The notes beneath the pieces were generated by a model. It was not told the DNA's origin and did not search any database. It saw only the letters and a program-made list of their open reading frames with translations. A stretch of DNA of 64,000 bases, taken from positions 1-64,000 of the forward strand of contig NZ_JACBYP010000012.1 of assembly GCF_018982965.1 (NCBI RefSeq), in the 5' to 3' direction. A program made the translations under genes and the position numbers. This document shows, in pieces, positions 36,186 through 44,626 of the stretch. Within the stretch, counting starts at the first letter, position 1. Every line of letters starts with the position of its first letter. This DNA is from Streptomyces mayonensis. Lineage in GTDB: Bacteria > Actinomycetota > Actinomycetes > Streptomycetales > Streptomycetaceae.

Positions 36186-37544
36186 CTACCCCAGCGCCGA
36201 CTTCACCGCATCGGCCAGCCGCCCCGCCACCGACCGGGCCTGCTCGATGTCCGCCGCCTCCACCATCACCCGCACCAGCGGCTCCGTCCCCGAGGGCCGC
36301 AGCAGCACCCGCCCGGTGCTGCCCAGCTCACGCTCGGACTCGGACACCGCGGCAGCCAGCTCGGCGGAGGTGGTGACCCGCGACTTGTCCACGTCCGGCA
36401 CATTGATCAGCACCTGCGGCAGCCGCTCCATGACGGACGCGAGGTCACGCAGCGTACGGCCGCTCTGCGCGACCCGTGCCGCCAGCATCAGACCGGTCAG
36501 CGTGCCGTCGCCGGTGGTGGCGTGGTCGAGGATGATGACGTGGCCGGACTGCTCGCCGCCGAGGGCGAAGCCCTTGTCCTTCATCTCCTCCAGGACGTAC
36601 CGGTCGCCGACCGCGGTCTGCACGAACCGGATGCCCTCGCGCTCCATGGCGAGCTTGAAGCCCAGGTTGGACATGACGGTCGCCACGACGGTGTCCTCGC
36701 GCAGCGCCTCCCGCTCCCGCATCGCGAGGGCGAGTACGGCGAGGATCTGGTCGCCGTCGACCTCCGCGCCGGTGTGGTCGACCGCCAGGCAGCGGTCGGC
36801 GTCGCCGTCGTGGGCGATGCCGAGGTCGGCGCCGTGCTCGACGACGGCGGCCTTGAGCAGGTCGAGGTGGGTGGAGCCGCAGCCCTCGTTGATGTTGAGG
36901 CCGTCGGGCACCGCGCCGATGGTCACCAGCTCGGCGCCGGCCCGGGCGAACGCCTCCGGCGAGACGCGGGAGGCCGCGCCGTGCGCCTCGTCGAGCACGA
37001 TCTTCAGCCCGTCGAGACGGTTCGGGAGGACTCCGACGAGGTGGGCGACGTACTGGTCGAGCCCCGGGTCGTAGTCGCGGACCCGGCCGACGCCGGCGCC
37101 GGTCGGGCGGTCCCAGGGGGCGCCGGTGCGGTGTTCGGCGTAGACGGACTCGATGCGGTCCTCCAGCTCGTCGGCGAGCTTGTGGCCGCCGCGGGCGAAG
37201 AACTTGATGCCGTTGTCGGGCATGGCGTTGTGGCTGGCGGACAGCATCACGCCGAGGTCCGCGCCGAGCGCACCGGTGAGGTGGGCCACGGCGGGCGTCG
37301 GCAGGACGCCGACGCGCAGCACGTCCACGCCGGCGCTGGCCAGGCCCGCGACCACGGCGGCCTCCAGGAACTCCCCGGAGGCGCGCGGATCCCGGCCCAC
37401 CACCGCGGTCGCCCGGTGACCGGCGAAGGTGCCCGCCTCGGCCAGTACGTGCGCCGCGGCGACGGAGAGGCCGAGTGCCAGCTCCGCCGTCAGGTCCGCG
37501 TTGGCGACGCCGCGCACGCCGTCCGTGCCGAAGAGTCGTCCCAC
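36186..37544 (-). CDS. glmM: Phosphoglucosamine mutase
   Basis: A 452 aa enzyme converting glucosamine-6-phosphate to the 1-phosphate for UDP-GlcNAc. N-terminal [14 protein letters not shown], the phosphoserine loop [13 protein letters not shown], the metal site DGDADR, the sugar loop GGEQSGH and the C-terminal [15 protein letters not shown] are all present. The GTG at 37544 follows AGGAGG by four bases; the ORF runs 24 codons further but without support. Confidence 0.96.
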   Translation of the reverse strand: MGRLFGTDGVRGVANADLTAELALGLSVAAAHVLAEAGTFAGHRATAVVGRDPRASGEFLEAAVVAGLASAGVDVLRVGVLPTPAVAHLTGALGADLGVMLSASHNAMPDNGIKFFARGGHKLADELEDRIESVYAEHRTGAPWDRPTGAGVGRVRDYDPGLDQYVAHLVGVLPNRLDGLKIVLDEAHGAASRVSPEAFARAGAELVTIGAVPDGLNINEGCGSTHLDLLKAAVVEHGADLGIAHDGDADRCLAVDHTGAEVDGDQILAVLALAMREREALREDTVVATVMSNLGFKLAMEREGIRFVQTAVGDRYVLEEMKDKGFALGGEQSGHVIILDHATTGDGTLTGLMLAARVAQSGRTLRDLASVMERLPQVLINVPDVDKSRVTTSAELAAAVSESERELGSTGRVLLRPSGTEPLVRVMVEAADIEQARSVAGRLADAVKSALG

Positions 37545-37690
37545 TTGTCCTCCTGAGGAAACGTCAATTCCGGAAGCGGCTGCCGGTGCGGCCCGCGCAG
37601 TCGGCTCCGAGGTCACGGCCTCGCGTCGTAACCCACCCGCCCGGTCATCCGATCACACAAGCCTTTGAGCTTATTGACACCAAAACATCC

Positions 37691-37778
37691 CAACGTCTCA
37701 GCTTCTCAACATCTCGACGTCTGAGCACCTCAGCATCTGAGCCCCTCAACGTCTCAACACCTCAACGTCTGAACGTCT
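37691..37778. repeat. Octamer tandem array, eleven units
   Basis: Eleven contiguous 8-bp units match or vary CAACGTCT (for example CAGCTTCT, CAACATCT, GAGCACCT, CAACACCT). There are no spacers between them. The array lies in the 326-base gap between glmM and rpsI, upstream of glmM, and may be part of its leader. Confidence 0.85.
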
Positions 37779-37810
37779 TGTGCCGTTATACGCCCCATGG
37801 TGGGGATAAA

Positions 37811-37852
37811 CGAACGCCCCGGCAGCACAGTGGCGTGCCGCCGGGGCGTTCG
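37811..37852 (-). terminator. rplM-rpsI operon terminator
   Basis: CGAACGCCCCGGC (37811-37823) pairs perfectly over 13 bases with GCCGGGGCGTTCG (37840-37852), 18 bases after the rpsI stop. Confidence 0.9.
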
Positions 37853-37870
37853 GAGTACAGCGGGCGCGAC

Positions 37871-38383
37871 TTAGCGCTTGCTGTACTGCGGAGCCTTGCG
37901 GGCCTTCTTCAGACCGGCCTTCTTCCGCTCGACCGCGCGGTCGTCGCGGGTCAGGAAGCCGGCCTTCTTGAGCGGGCCGCGGTTGTTGTCGACGTCGGCC
38001 TCGTTCAGGGCGCGGGCGACACCGAGACGGAGCGCGCCGGCCTGGCCGGAGACACCGCCACCGGCGATGCGGGCGACGACGTCGTAACGGTCGTCCAGCT
38101 CGAGCACCTTGAAGGGCTCGTTGACTTCCTGCTGGTGCACCTTGTTCGGGAAGTAGTCCTCGAGGGTGCGGCCGTTGATCTTCCACTTGCCGGTGCCCGG
38201 AACGATCCGGACACGGGCGATGGCGTTCTTGCGGCGGCCCAGGCCGGCGGCCGGCTGGGGCTCGCCAAACGCGGAGGCCAGCGACTCCGAGGTGTACTCG
38301 CCCTCGACGGGCACCTCGGACTCGGTGGTGTAGCTGTCGATGTCGATCTCTTCGAGCGGCTGCTCGGCAGTGGTCTCGGCCAC
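37871..38383 (-). CDS. rpsI: 30S ribosomal protein S9
   Basis: S9, 170 aa. The conserved core has [40 protein letters not shown] and ends [11 protein letters not shown], the C-terminal tail that reaches the P-site tRNA. The N-terminal about 40 residues are the acidic extension seen in actinobacteria. Follows rplM by 42 bases. Confidence 0.98.
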   Translation of the reverse strand: MAETTAEQPLEEIDIDSYTTESEVPVEGEYTSESLASAFGEPQPAAGLGRRKNAIARVRIVPGTGKWKINGRTLEDYFPNKVHQQEVNEPFKVLELDDRYDVVARIAGGGVSGQAGALRLGVARALNEADVDNNRGPLKKAGFLTRDDRAVERKKAGLKKARKAPQYSKR

Positions 38384-38425
38384 GATGCTCCTCAGATTCT
38401 CTTCAGTCTTAGGGGGTGGCCGGAC

Positions 38426-38869
38426 TTACTGCGCGACCTGGGTGATCTCGAACGGCTGCGGCTGCTGCGCGCCGTGCGGGTGCTGGTCACCCTTGTAGAC
38501 CTTCAGCTTCGAGAGCATCTGACGGCCCAGGGAGTTCTTGGGGAGCATGCCCTTGACGGCCTTCTCCACTGCCTTCTCCGGGTTCTTGTCCAGCAGCTCG
38601 TCGTAGCGGACGGAGCGCAGACCACCGGGGTAGCCGGAGTGGCGGTACGCCATCTTCTGGGTGCGCTTGTTGCCGGAGAGGTGCACCTTGTCGGCGTTGA
38701 TGATGATGACGAAGTCACCAGCGTCGACGTGCGGGGCGTAGATCGGCTTGTGCTTGCCGCGCAGCAGGGTGGCGGCGGTGGTGGCGAGACGACCCAGGAC
38801 GACGTCCTGAGCGTCGATGACGTGCCACTGGCGCGTCACATCGCCGGGCTTGGGGCTGTACGTACGCAC
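38426..38869 (-). CDS. rplM: 50S ribosomal protein L13
   Basis: L13, 147 aa: [38 protein letters not shown] and [12 protein letters not shown] are the family blocks. The GTG start at 38869. First gene of the rplM-rpsI operon. Confidence 0.98.
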   Translation of the reverse strand: MRTYSPKPGDVTRQWHVIDAQDVVLGRLATTAATLLRGKHKPIYAPHVDAGDFVIIINADKVHLSGNKRTQKMAYRHSGYPGGLRSVRYDELLDKNPEKAVEKAVKGMLPKNSLGRQMLSKLKVYKGDQHPHGAQQPQPFEITQVAQ

Positions 38870-39076
38870 GGTTCGTAGCCTTCGCTTCTTCAGTGAGTGG
38901 TCCTGACATGGTCACCGAAGACGATCACGACAGCCCTGACCGCACCGCGGTGACGCATACCGCGTGCAGGTCGCTGGTCATCGGTCCCGGTGGACCGGTG
39001 TAAGGGCCCCTCACGTGAGAATGAGCAAGCCAATACACATACAGCTGTGCAGAATACCCGGGCCCCGGTGGCCCGG

Positions 39077-40282
39077 TCAAAACGGGGTCGCGGGGGCCCG
39101 CTCGGGCTCCGGGGCCCGTCCCGGCGGCACCCGGTCACCGGGCTCCGCGCCCGTGGACAGGGCCTGCCGGGCCACCGCAACCGCCAGCACGCACAGTGTG
39201 AACGCGTCCCGGAAGGCCCGCCGCCGCTCCGACTCCAGCCAGGGCCAGCCCGCCCCCGGCACCTGGGGCACCAGGGCGATCCAGAACCACGCCCCGCGGG
39301 CGACCGACCCGGCGTACGGCAGCCCGGCGAGCAGCAGCGGCAGGGCGACCAGCAGGTAGTGGTCGTAGGACGGCCGGGAGACCAGGAACGCCGAGAGCAT
39401 CAGGCCCGCGCCGGTCTCCGCGAGCCGCAGCGGCCCGGGATCCGCGCGGCGCCAGCGCCGGTACGCGCAGCACACCCCGGCGCAGGCCGCGGCCACCGCA
39501 AGCCCCTGCGCGAGCGGCGCCGGCACGCCGAGCCGGGGCAGTACGGCGGCCGGCGACGCCTCGTAGAGCCGTACGAAGCCGTCGTCGCCGTGGAGCAGGA
39601 AGGGCAGGGTGCGGGTGAAGAACCCGGCCGGGTCGGGCATCGCGAGCGCCGCCGCCCCGGAGGCCAGCGCGGGCACCAGGACGGCCGCCCCCAGGGCCCG
39701 CCACCGCCCGGCGAAGAGGAAGAGCAGGACGACCGGCGCCAGCAGCGGCTTGAGTGCCACGGCCGCGCCGATCACCACGCCCGCCGCCGTCCAGCGCCCC
39801 CGGCTCGCCAGCAGCAGGCACAGCGGGAGCGCCACCGCGGCCGTCACCGTCCAGTTGCCGAGGCGCACCAGGTGCCCGAAGGGTGCGAAGCCCAGCGCCG
39901 GCCCGGTCAGCCCGAGCACCGCGAGCCGGCTGCCGAGCGGCACGCGGTGCAGGCGCAGCGCGCAGACCCAGGCGAGCGCGAGCAGGACCGTCACCGCGCA
40001 CGGCACGAGCACCCGCAGCACCGGGGCGGGCAGCAGCGCCTGCGGCACGGCGGCCAGGACCGCGCTCGGGAGGTAGAGGAAGTGCGGGTCGTCGTACGGG
40101 GAGCCGCCGTCCAGCCAGGTACGGGCGGCCCGCACGACGATCGCGTTGTCCATCCCGCCGTCCGGGGCCGCCCGTGCCGCATGCCCGGCACAGGCCGCGA
40201 GGACCACCGCGAGCACCGCCCACAGGTGCCCGCCGGCCGGTCGCACCAACCACCCCGAGATGTCGCTTTTGCCCGTCCGCAT
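39077..40282 (-). CDS. GT87 / DUF2029-type membrane glycosyltransferase
   Basis: A 401 aa polytopic protein with about ten hydrophobic segments. The early loop DGGMDNAIVVRAARTWLDGG, PYDDPHFLYLP and the LKPLLAPVVLLF motif fit the GT87 mannosyl/arabinosyl-transferase-like fold, which uses polyprenyl-phosphate sugars. The exact substrate is unknown. The ATG at 40282 lies seven bases after a TAGCGT hexamer, so a leaderless transcript is possible. Confidence 0.82.
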   Translation of the reverse strand: MRTGKSDISGWLVRPAGGHLWAVLAVVLAACAGHAARAAPDGGMDNAIVVRAARTWLDGGSPYDDPHFLYLPSAVLAAVPQALLPAPVLRVLVPCAVTVLLALAWVCALRLHRVPLGSRLAVLGLTGPALGFAPFGHLVRLGNWTVTAAVALPLCLLLASRGRWTAAGVVIGAAVALKPLLAPVVLLFLFAGRWRALGAAVLVPALASGAAALAMPDPAGFFTRTLPFLLHGDDGFVRLYEASPAAVLPRLGVPAPLAQGLAVAAACAGVCCAYRRWRRADPGPLRLAETGAGLMLSAFLVSRPSYDHYLLVALPLLLAGLPYAGSVARGAWFWIALVPQVPGAGWPWLESERRRAFRDAFTLCVLAVAVARQALSTGAEPGDRVPPGRAPEPERAPATPF

Positions 40283-40356
40283 GCCCGGCACGCTAGGCCC
40301 TCCGAGCCCCCAACTGGCGCACCAGCACGCCACTCGGCCCGTCTAAGATGCGCCCC

Positions 40357-41262
40357 ATGAGCTTTGGGCAGGGGGGACCTCAGTCGCAGTGGGATCCCTG
40401 GAAACCGCAATCGCAGCAACCACAGCCGCAGCAGCAGCCGCAGCCCTGGAACAGTGGTGAGAGCGGCAGCACCCCGGACTGGGCGGCCCTCGCCGAGGCC
40501 TCCGAGGCCCGCACCAAGCGACGCCGGCTGCTGTTCGTCGGCGGCGGAGCGCTGGCCACCGTGGCGATAGCCGGCGCCGTGGCCGTGGCCGTCGTCTCGG
40601 CGGGCGGCTCCGACCAGGCGTCCGACGGCCCCTCCTCGCAGCTTCCCTCGGCGGCGGACATACCCAGCGCGTCGGCGACGAACCCGTCCTTCGCCCCGAC
40701 CAGCGCGCCGCCGCCGCTGGACCCGAAGGACTTCGTCTCCAGCGCCAAGAAGGACAAGGCCCCCCTCGGCCCCGACCAGCTCTTCCCCGGCACGCAGCTG
40801 ACGATGGGCGAGACGGTCTACAAGAAGGGCCCGACGGCCGACACCCGCACCTGCGGCTCCGCCGCCCAGGGCACCCTGCCGAAGGTCCTGGACACCAACG
40901 AGTGCACGCGTCTGATCCGCGTCACGTACACCCAGGGCGACACCGCGGTGACGGTCGGCGTCGCCGTCTTCGACGAAGAGGCGCAGGCCGCGAAGGCGAA
41001 GAAGGACGCCGACAAGAAGAGCATCGTGCGCTCCCTGTCCGGCGGCGGCGTCAAGTCCTTCTGCACCGGCGCCGTGTGCCGCTCCACCACCAACTCCTAC
41101 GGCCGCTACGCCTACTTCACCGTCGCGGGCTTCCCGGGCGGCAAGGACGTCACGGAGAAGTCCACGGAGGTCTTCCGGGCCGGCGACGACCTCGCCGAGT
41201 TCTCCTTCCAGCAGATCCGCCGGCGCGGCGAGGCCCAGGCATCGGCGGCCGCGCAGGGCTGA
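40357..41262 (+). CDS. Membrane-anchored extracellular protein of unknown function
   Basis: A 301 aa protein. The cytosolic N-terminus is Gln/Pro-rich (QSQQPQPQQQPQPW), then RTKRRRLLFVGGGALATVAI and the single membrane segment. The extracellular domain contains four Cys (TRTCGSA, NECTRL, SFCTGAVCRS) that could form two disulfides. A TAAGAT hexamer seven bases before the ATG at 40357 suggests leaderless expression; an in-frame ATG at 40348 is possible. Divergent from the GT87 gene. Confidence 0.8.
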   Translation: MSFGQGGPQSQWDPWKPQSQQPQPQQQPQPWNSGESGSTPDWAALAEASEARTKRRRLLFVGGGALATVAIAGAVAVAVVSAGGSDQASDGPSSQLPSAADIPSASATNPSFAPTSAPPPLDPKDFVSSAKKDKAPLGPDQLFPGTQLTMGETVYKKGPTADTRTCGSAAQGTLPKVLDTNECTRLIRVTYTQGDTAVTVGVAVFDEEAQAAKAKKDADKKSIVRSLSGGGVKSFCTGAVCRSTTNSYGRYAYFTVAGFPGGKDVTEKSTEVFRAGDDLAEFSFQQIRRRGEAQASAAAQG

Positions 41263-41287
41263 GCCCCGCCGCCGCCGACCCCGGTGG

Positions 41288-42376
41288 TCAGAGCCGCTTG
41301 GCGCTGCGCAGCGTCTTGGCGTAGTACCCGTTGCCGTCCAGCCGGGAGACACCGCCCACATCGCCGATGGTCGGGCCGTTGACCTCCTCCCGGCTGGAGA
41401 TGAAGATCAGGTGGCCCTCGGTGTCGTAGCCGAGCACCATGCCCACGTGGTCCAGCCGGTCCTGGGTGCGGGTGTCGAGCTTGAAGAAGACGAGGTCGCC
41501 GGGCTGGAGCTGGTCGATGCCGGACGGCCGGTCGTCCGGCGTGATGCCGGTCAGCGGGAGCACGTCCGCGCCCTCCTTGGAGCGGGCCATGCCGTTGGCG
41601 GTCCGCGGCAGGCCGTCGCCGGACTTGTCGGTGGACATCAGCGGGTAGCGGGCGCGGTAGCCGAGCACCATGCGCATGAAGCCGGAGCAGTCCAGGGACT
41701 TGGCGCGCATCGCCTCGGGGGTGCCCGTGGCGCCGTCGCGGAACGGGTACGGGGTGCCGAGGTAGTCGTAGAAGTCGGACTGCTCCAGGCGCAGGTCGCC
41801 GCCCTCGGCGCCGGTGGTGTTCAGCGGGCCGAAGTTCGCGTCACCGGCGTAGACGAGACCCTGCTCGTCCTTCTTCTGCGGGGCGCCCGCCACGTACTGG
41901 AAGGCGAAGGCGAACAGGTCGTCCTCCTTGCTGTCCTCGTACTCGGCGTACCACTCCTTGAACCACTTCTCCTTCTCGGCGCCCTTCTTCCAGGGCTCGG
42001 GCATCAGCCGGACCCAGTCGGTGGTGGAGACCTTGGAGGAGGTCGAGGCCGGCTCCTCGAAGGTGCGGGCCGGTCCGGTCAGCGTCGCGGTGCGCGCCCC
42101 GTCGGTGAGCACGGCCTTGATCCGGCCGTCCGCGTCGCGCAGCACCGAGCGCGCCGGGTTCTCCAGCCGGGACCACTTCTCCTCGCCCTTGGTCTCCGCC
42201 TTGTCGCCGCCGGAGCCGCGGGACCCGTCCAGGACACCGACGTTGCGGACCTCCGTGACCCCCGTGTCCTCCTGCTTGCGCAGTTCCAGGGTGAGGTATC
42301 CGGAGGTTCCGACGAGCGCCAGCACCACCAGGCCCGAGACGACCGGGCGGGACTTCTTCTTGGCTTTCGCTGCCAT
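41288..42376 (-). CDS. NlpC/P60-family cell-wall or polyglutamate endopeptidase
   Basis: A 362 aa protein. An N-terminal signal-anchor (VVSGLVVLALVGTSGYLTL) is followed by a long unique region, then the NlpC/P60 domain with catalytic Cys in AKSLDCSGFMRMVLG and His in RLDHVGMVLGYD. It is the last gene of the pgsBC cluster, starting 25 bases after pgsC with a strong GAGGAGGAG site. In that context it may cleave gamma-glutamyl bonds in the polymer or in peptidoglycan; this is inferred. Confidence 0.88.
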   Translation of the reverse strand: MAAKAKKKSRPVVSGLVVLALVGTSGYLTLELRKQEDTGVTEVRNVGVLDGSRGSGGDKAETKGEEKWSRLENPARSVLRDADGRIKAVLTDGARTATLTGPARTFEEPASTSSKVSTTDWVRLMPEPWKKGAEKEKWFKEWYAEYEDSKEDDLFAFAFQYVAGAPQKKDEQGLVYAGDANFGPLNTTGAEGGDLRLEQSDFYDYLGTPYPFRDGATGTPEAMRAKSLDCSGFMRMVLGYRARYPLMSTDKSGDGLPRTANGMARSKEGADVLPLTGITPDDRPSGIDQLQPGDLVFFKLDTRTQDRLDHVGMVLGYDTEGHLIFISSREEVNGPTIGDVGGVSRLDGNGYYAKTLRSAKRL

Positions 42377-42401
42377 GGTTTGCTCCTCCTCGTTCTCGTT
42401 C

Positions 42402-42884
42402 TCAGACGGTGGGCATGATGCCGAGCAGCAGCCCGGCCGCGACGACGATGTAGGCCATGAGCGAGACCGTGCCGGTGGCCAGCAGGGTGGCGCCCTTGGG
42501 CTGGCGCACCATCTGGTAGGCGACCAGGCCGGGCACGATGAACCCGAGGGTCTGGTTGCCGTACAGCAGCGGGAACTCGATCGAGAGCACGATCATCACC
42601 GTGGCCTGGAGCAGCACGCCGAGGAGCACCACCGCGGCGAAGAGCCGCTTGCCGTAGAGGATCACCAGCCGCTGCATGATCTTGGTGCCCGCGTAGGTCA
42701 ACGCCGTGACGCCCACCATCATGGCCGCGCGCTGGAGGTCCTCGATGAGGGTCAGCGCGATCCAGCCCGGGGTGATCATGCCGCCGGGCGAGAGGTTGGT
42801 GGTGAGGTAGCACAGCAGTGAGAAGAACAGGCCTATGGCGATGCCGAGGGCGGCCATCTCGGGTGTGAGTGCGGCGGTGGTCAA
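42402..42884 (-). CDS. pgsC: Poly-gamma-glutamate synthase subunit PgsC/CapC
   Basis: A 160 aa polytopic protein with about five hydrophobic helices. The SPGGMITPGWIAL block and GNQTLGFIVPGLVA are family signatures. It is the membrane partner of the PgsB amide ligase. The start is TTG, overlapping the pgsB stop (TTGA), so synthesis is coupled. Confidence 0.9.
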   Translation of the reverse strand: MTTAALTPEMAALGIAIGLFFSLLCYLTTNLSPGGMITPGWIALTLIEDLQRAAMMVGVTALTYAGTKIMQRLVILYGKRLFAAVVLLGVLLQATVMIVLSIEFPLLYGNQTLGFIVPGLVAYQMVRQPKGATLLATGTVSLMAYIVVAAGLLLGIMPTV

Positions 42885-44623
42885 CGGGGTCTCCGGGCGG
42901 GTGGGCGGGAGGTCCCGCCGTGGGGATCGTCGTGCGCTGCGTCACGCGCTTCGTCGTGCGCTGCGTCATGCGTCGCGTCGTGCGGCGGCCAGGCCTGCCG
43001 GTCGGGGGTGGCGTACGGCCCGTACCGCGGCTGGGCGCGGTGGTGCCGGTCGTCGTACGACTGCTGCTCGTACTGCTCGTCGTACTGCTCCTCGCGCGGC
43101 TGCTCCTCGTACTGCTCCTCGTACGGCTGCTCGTCGTACTGCTGCTGCCGGTACGGCTGTTCCTCGTACTCGTCGTACTGCTCGTCGTACTGCGCGTCGT
43201 ACCGCGCGTCGTGCCGCTGCCCGTACGGCTGCTCGTCGTACCGCTCGCCGTACCGCGGGCCCGCTCCGTACGGTCCCGTCGGCTGGGCCGGGACGCGGAG
43301 GACCGGGATCTCCTGGGTCTGCGAGGCCTGGTAGCGCTCCTCGTACGCGGTCGGGTACGAGGCGTACGGGTCCAGGCGCGGTGCCTGGACCGGGGCCGCG
43401 GCGGCCGGGCTCGGCGCGGCGGCACCGGTGTCGCCGTCGCCGTCGTCCGCCGGGAGCTCGGCCAGGTACTCCAGGAGTTCCTCGCCCTGGCCGTGGATGT
43501 TGCCGATGGCGACGAGGGAGGACCCGTCGGACATCCGGCCGAGCAGCGCCGGCATGAACTCGTCCGCCGAGCGTCGCTCACCGCCCAGGTCCACCGCCCG
43601 CTCGCGCCACGGGTCGGGGATCGCGTCGATGGCGCTCTTGGCGGGGTGCCCGATGACGAAGACGTTGTCCGGCCGCAGGTCGGGGATGATCTCGCCCATC
43701 TGCCCGTTGCGCTCGACGCGGTCCGGCCGGCAGTTGATCACGACGTTGAGCGGGCGGCGGACGGCGCCGAGGTCGAGCAGCTGGTTGATGTTCATCAGCG
43801 TCGACTCGGGGTCGTTGGCCGCGAAGACGTTGGCGAAGGCGAGCCGCTTGTCGTCGGGCGCCACGTAGCGCTCCACGGAGAGCACGCCCGGGTCCGGCGG
43901 GGCGTCGTACATGCCCTGGAGGGCGACCTGCCGCTCCACGCCCAGCAGTTCCGCGACGACCAGGGCGATCGCGACGTTCTCCTTGAAGGTGAACCAGCTG
44001 AAGCCGCGCAGCTCGTCGTCGGTGACCATCTCCGGGTCGGCGTAGACCAGCTTGCAGTTACGGGCGTCCGCCTCCTCCTGGAGGATGTGGAAGCGCTCCT
44101 GCTCGGCCGTGACGCAGATGCCGTTCTCCGGCATCGAACGGCACAGCGAGCGGGCCACGTCGTCCAGGGTGGGTCCCATCTCGGCGAGGTGGTCCTCGCG
44201 GACGTTGCACAGCACGCCGATCGTGGAGCGGATCAGCTTGCTCTGGTTGACCTCCTGGAGGGCGGGCATGACCGCCATGCACTCGATGACCAGCGCGTCG
44301 GGGCGGTAGGTGGCGGCCCGGCGCACGATGCCGATCTGCTCGACGACGTTGGCGATGCCGAACTTGCGGTAGACCGGCTCCTCGGTGGCGTCGGGATGGA
44401 TGAAGCGCGCGGCCGTGCCGGTCGTCTTGGCCACCGTGACCAGGTCTCCGCCGCGCAGCGCGCCGGCGCACAGCCGGGTGATCGAGGACTTGCCGCGGAT
44501 GCCGTTGACGAGCACGCGGGAGGGGATGGAGTGCAGTGCCGCGTAGTGGCGGCGCTGTTCCAGGATGCCGGCGGCGAGCAGGAACAGGCTGCCTGCCAGC
44601 AGGACGAAGTACAGGTAGAGCAC
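42881..44623 (-). CDS. pgsB: Poly-gamma-glutamate synthase PgsB/CapB with long Tyr/Gln/Glu-rich tail
   Basis: A 580 aa protein. An N-terminal membrane helix (LYFVLLAGSLFLLAAGI) is followed by the Mur-ligase-like ATP loop NGIRGKSSITRL (40-51), KTTGTAARFIHPD, MAVMPALQEVNQSKLI and CNVREDHLAEMG. These match PgsB, which ligates glutamate through gamma-carboxyl groups. The family normally ends near residue 400. Here about 180 residues of YDEQ, YEEQ and QPYEEQY repeats and a His/Asp-rich end are added. The first membrane-ligase gene of the operon, two bases after the HAMP gene. Confidence 0.92.
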   Translation of the reverse strand: MLYLYFVLLAGSLFLLAAGILEQRRHYAALHSIPSRVLVNGIRGKSSITRLCAGALRGGDLVTVAKTTGTAARFIHPDATEEPVYRKFGIANVVEQIGIVRRAATYRPDALVIECMAVMPALQEVNQSKLIRSTIGVLCNVREDHLAEMGPTLDDVARSLCRSMPENGICVTAEQERFHILQEEADARNCKLVYADPEMVTDDELRGFSWFTFKENVAIALVVAELLGVERQVALQGMYDAPPDPGVLSVERYVAPDDKRLAFANVFAANDPESTLMNINQLLDLGAVRRPLNVVINCRPDRVERNGQMGEIIPDLRPDNVFVIGHPAKSAIDAIPDPWRERAVDLGGERRSADEFMPALLGRMSDGSSLVAIGNIHGQGEELLEYLAELPADDGDGDTGAAAPSPAAAAPVQAPRLDPYASYPTAYEERYQASQTQEIPVLRVPAQPTGPYGAGPRYGERYDEQPYGQRHDARYDAQYDEQYDEYEEQPYRQQQYDEQPYEEQYEEQPREEQYDEQYEQQSYDDRHHRAQPRYGPYATPDRQAWPPHDATHDAAHDEARDAAHDDPHGGTSRPPARRPR

Positions 44624-44626
44624 GGG

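Noticed and set aside
37691..37778. Octamer array as a CRISPR
   Set aside because: Units are 8 bp and contiguous, with no spacers and no cas genes nearby; the same holds for 47109-47180.
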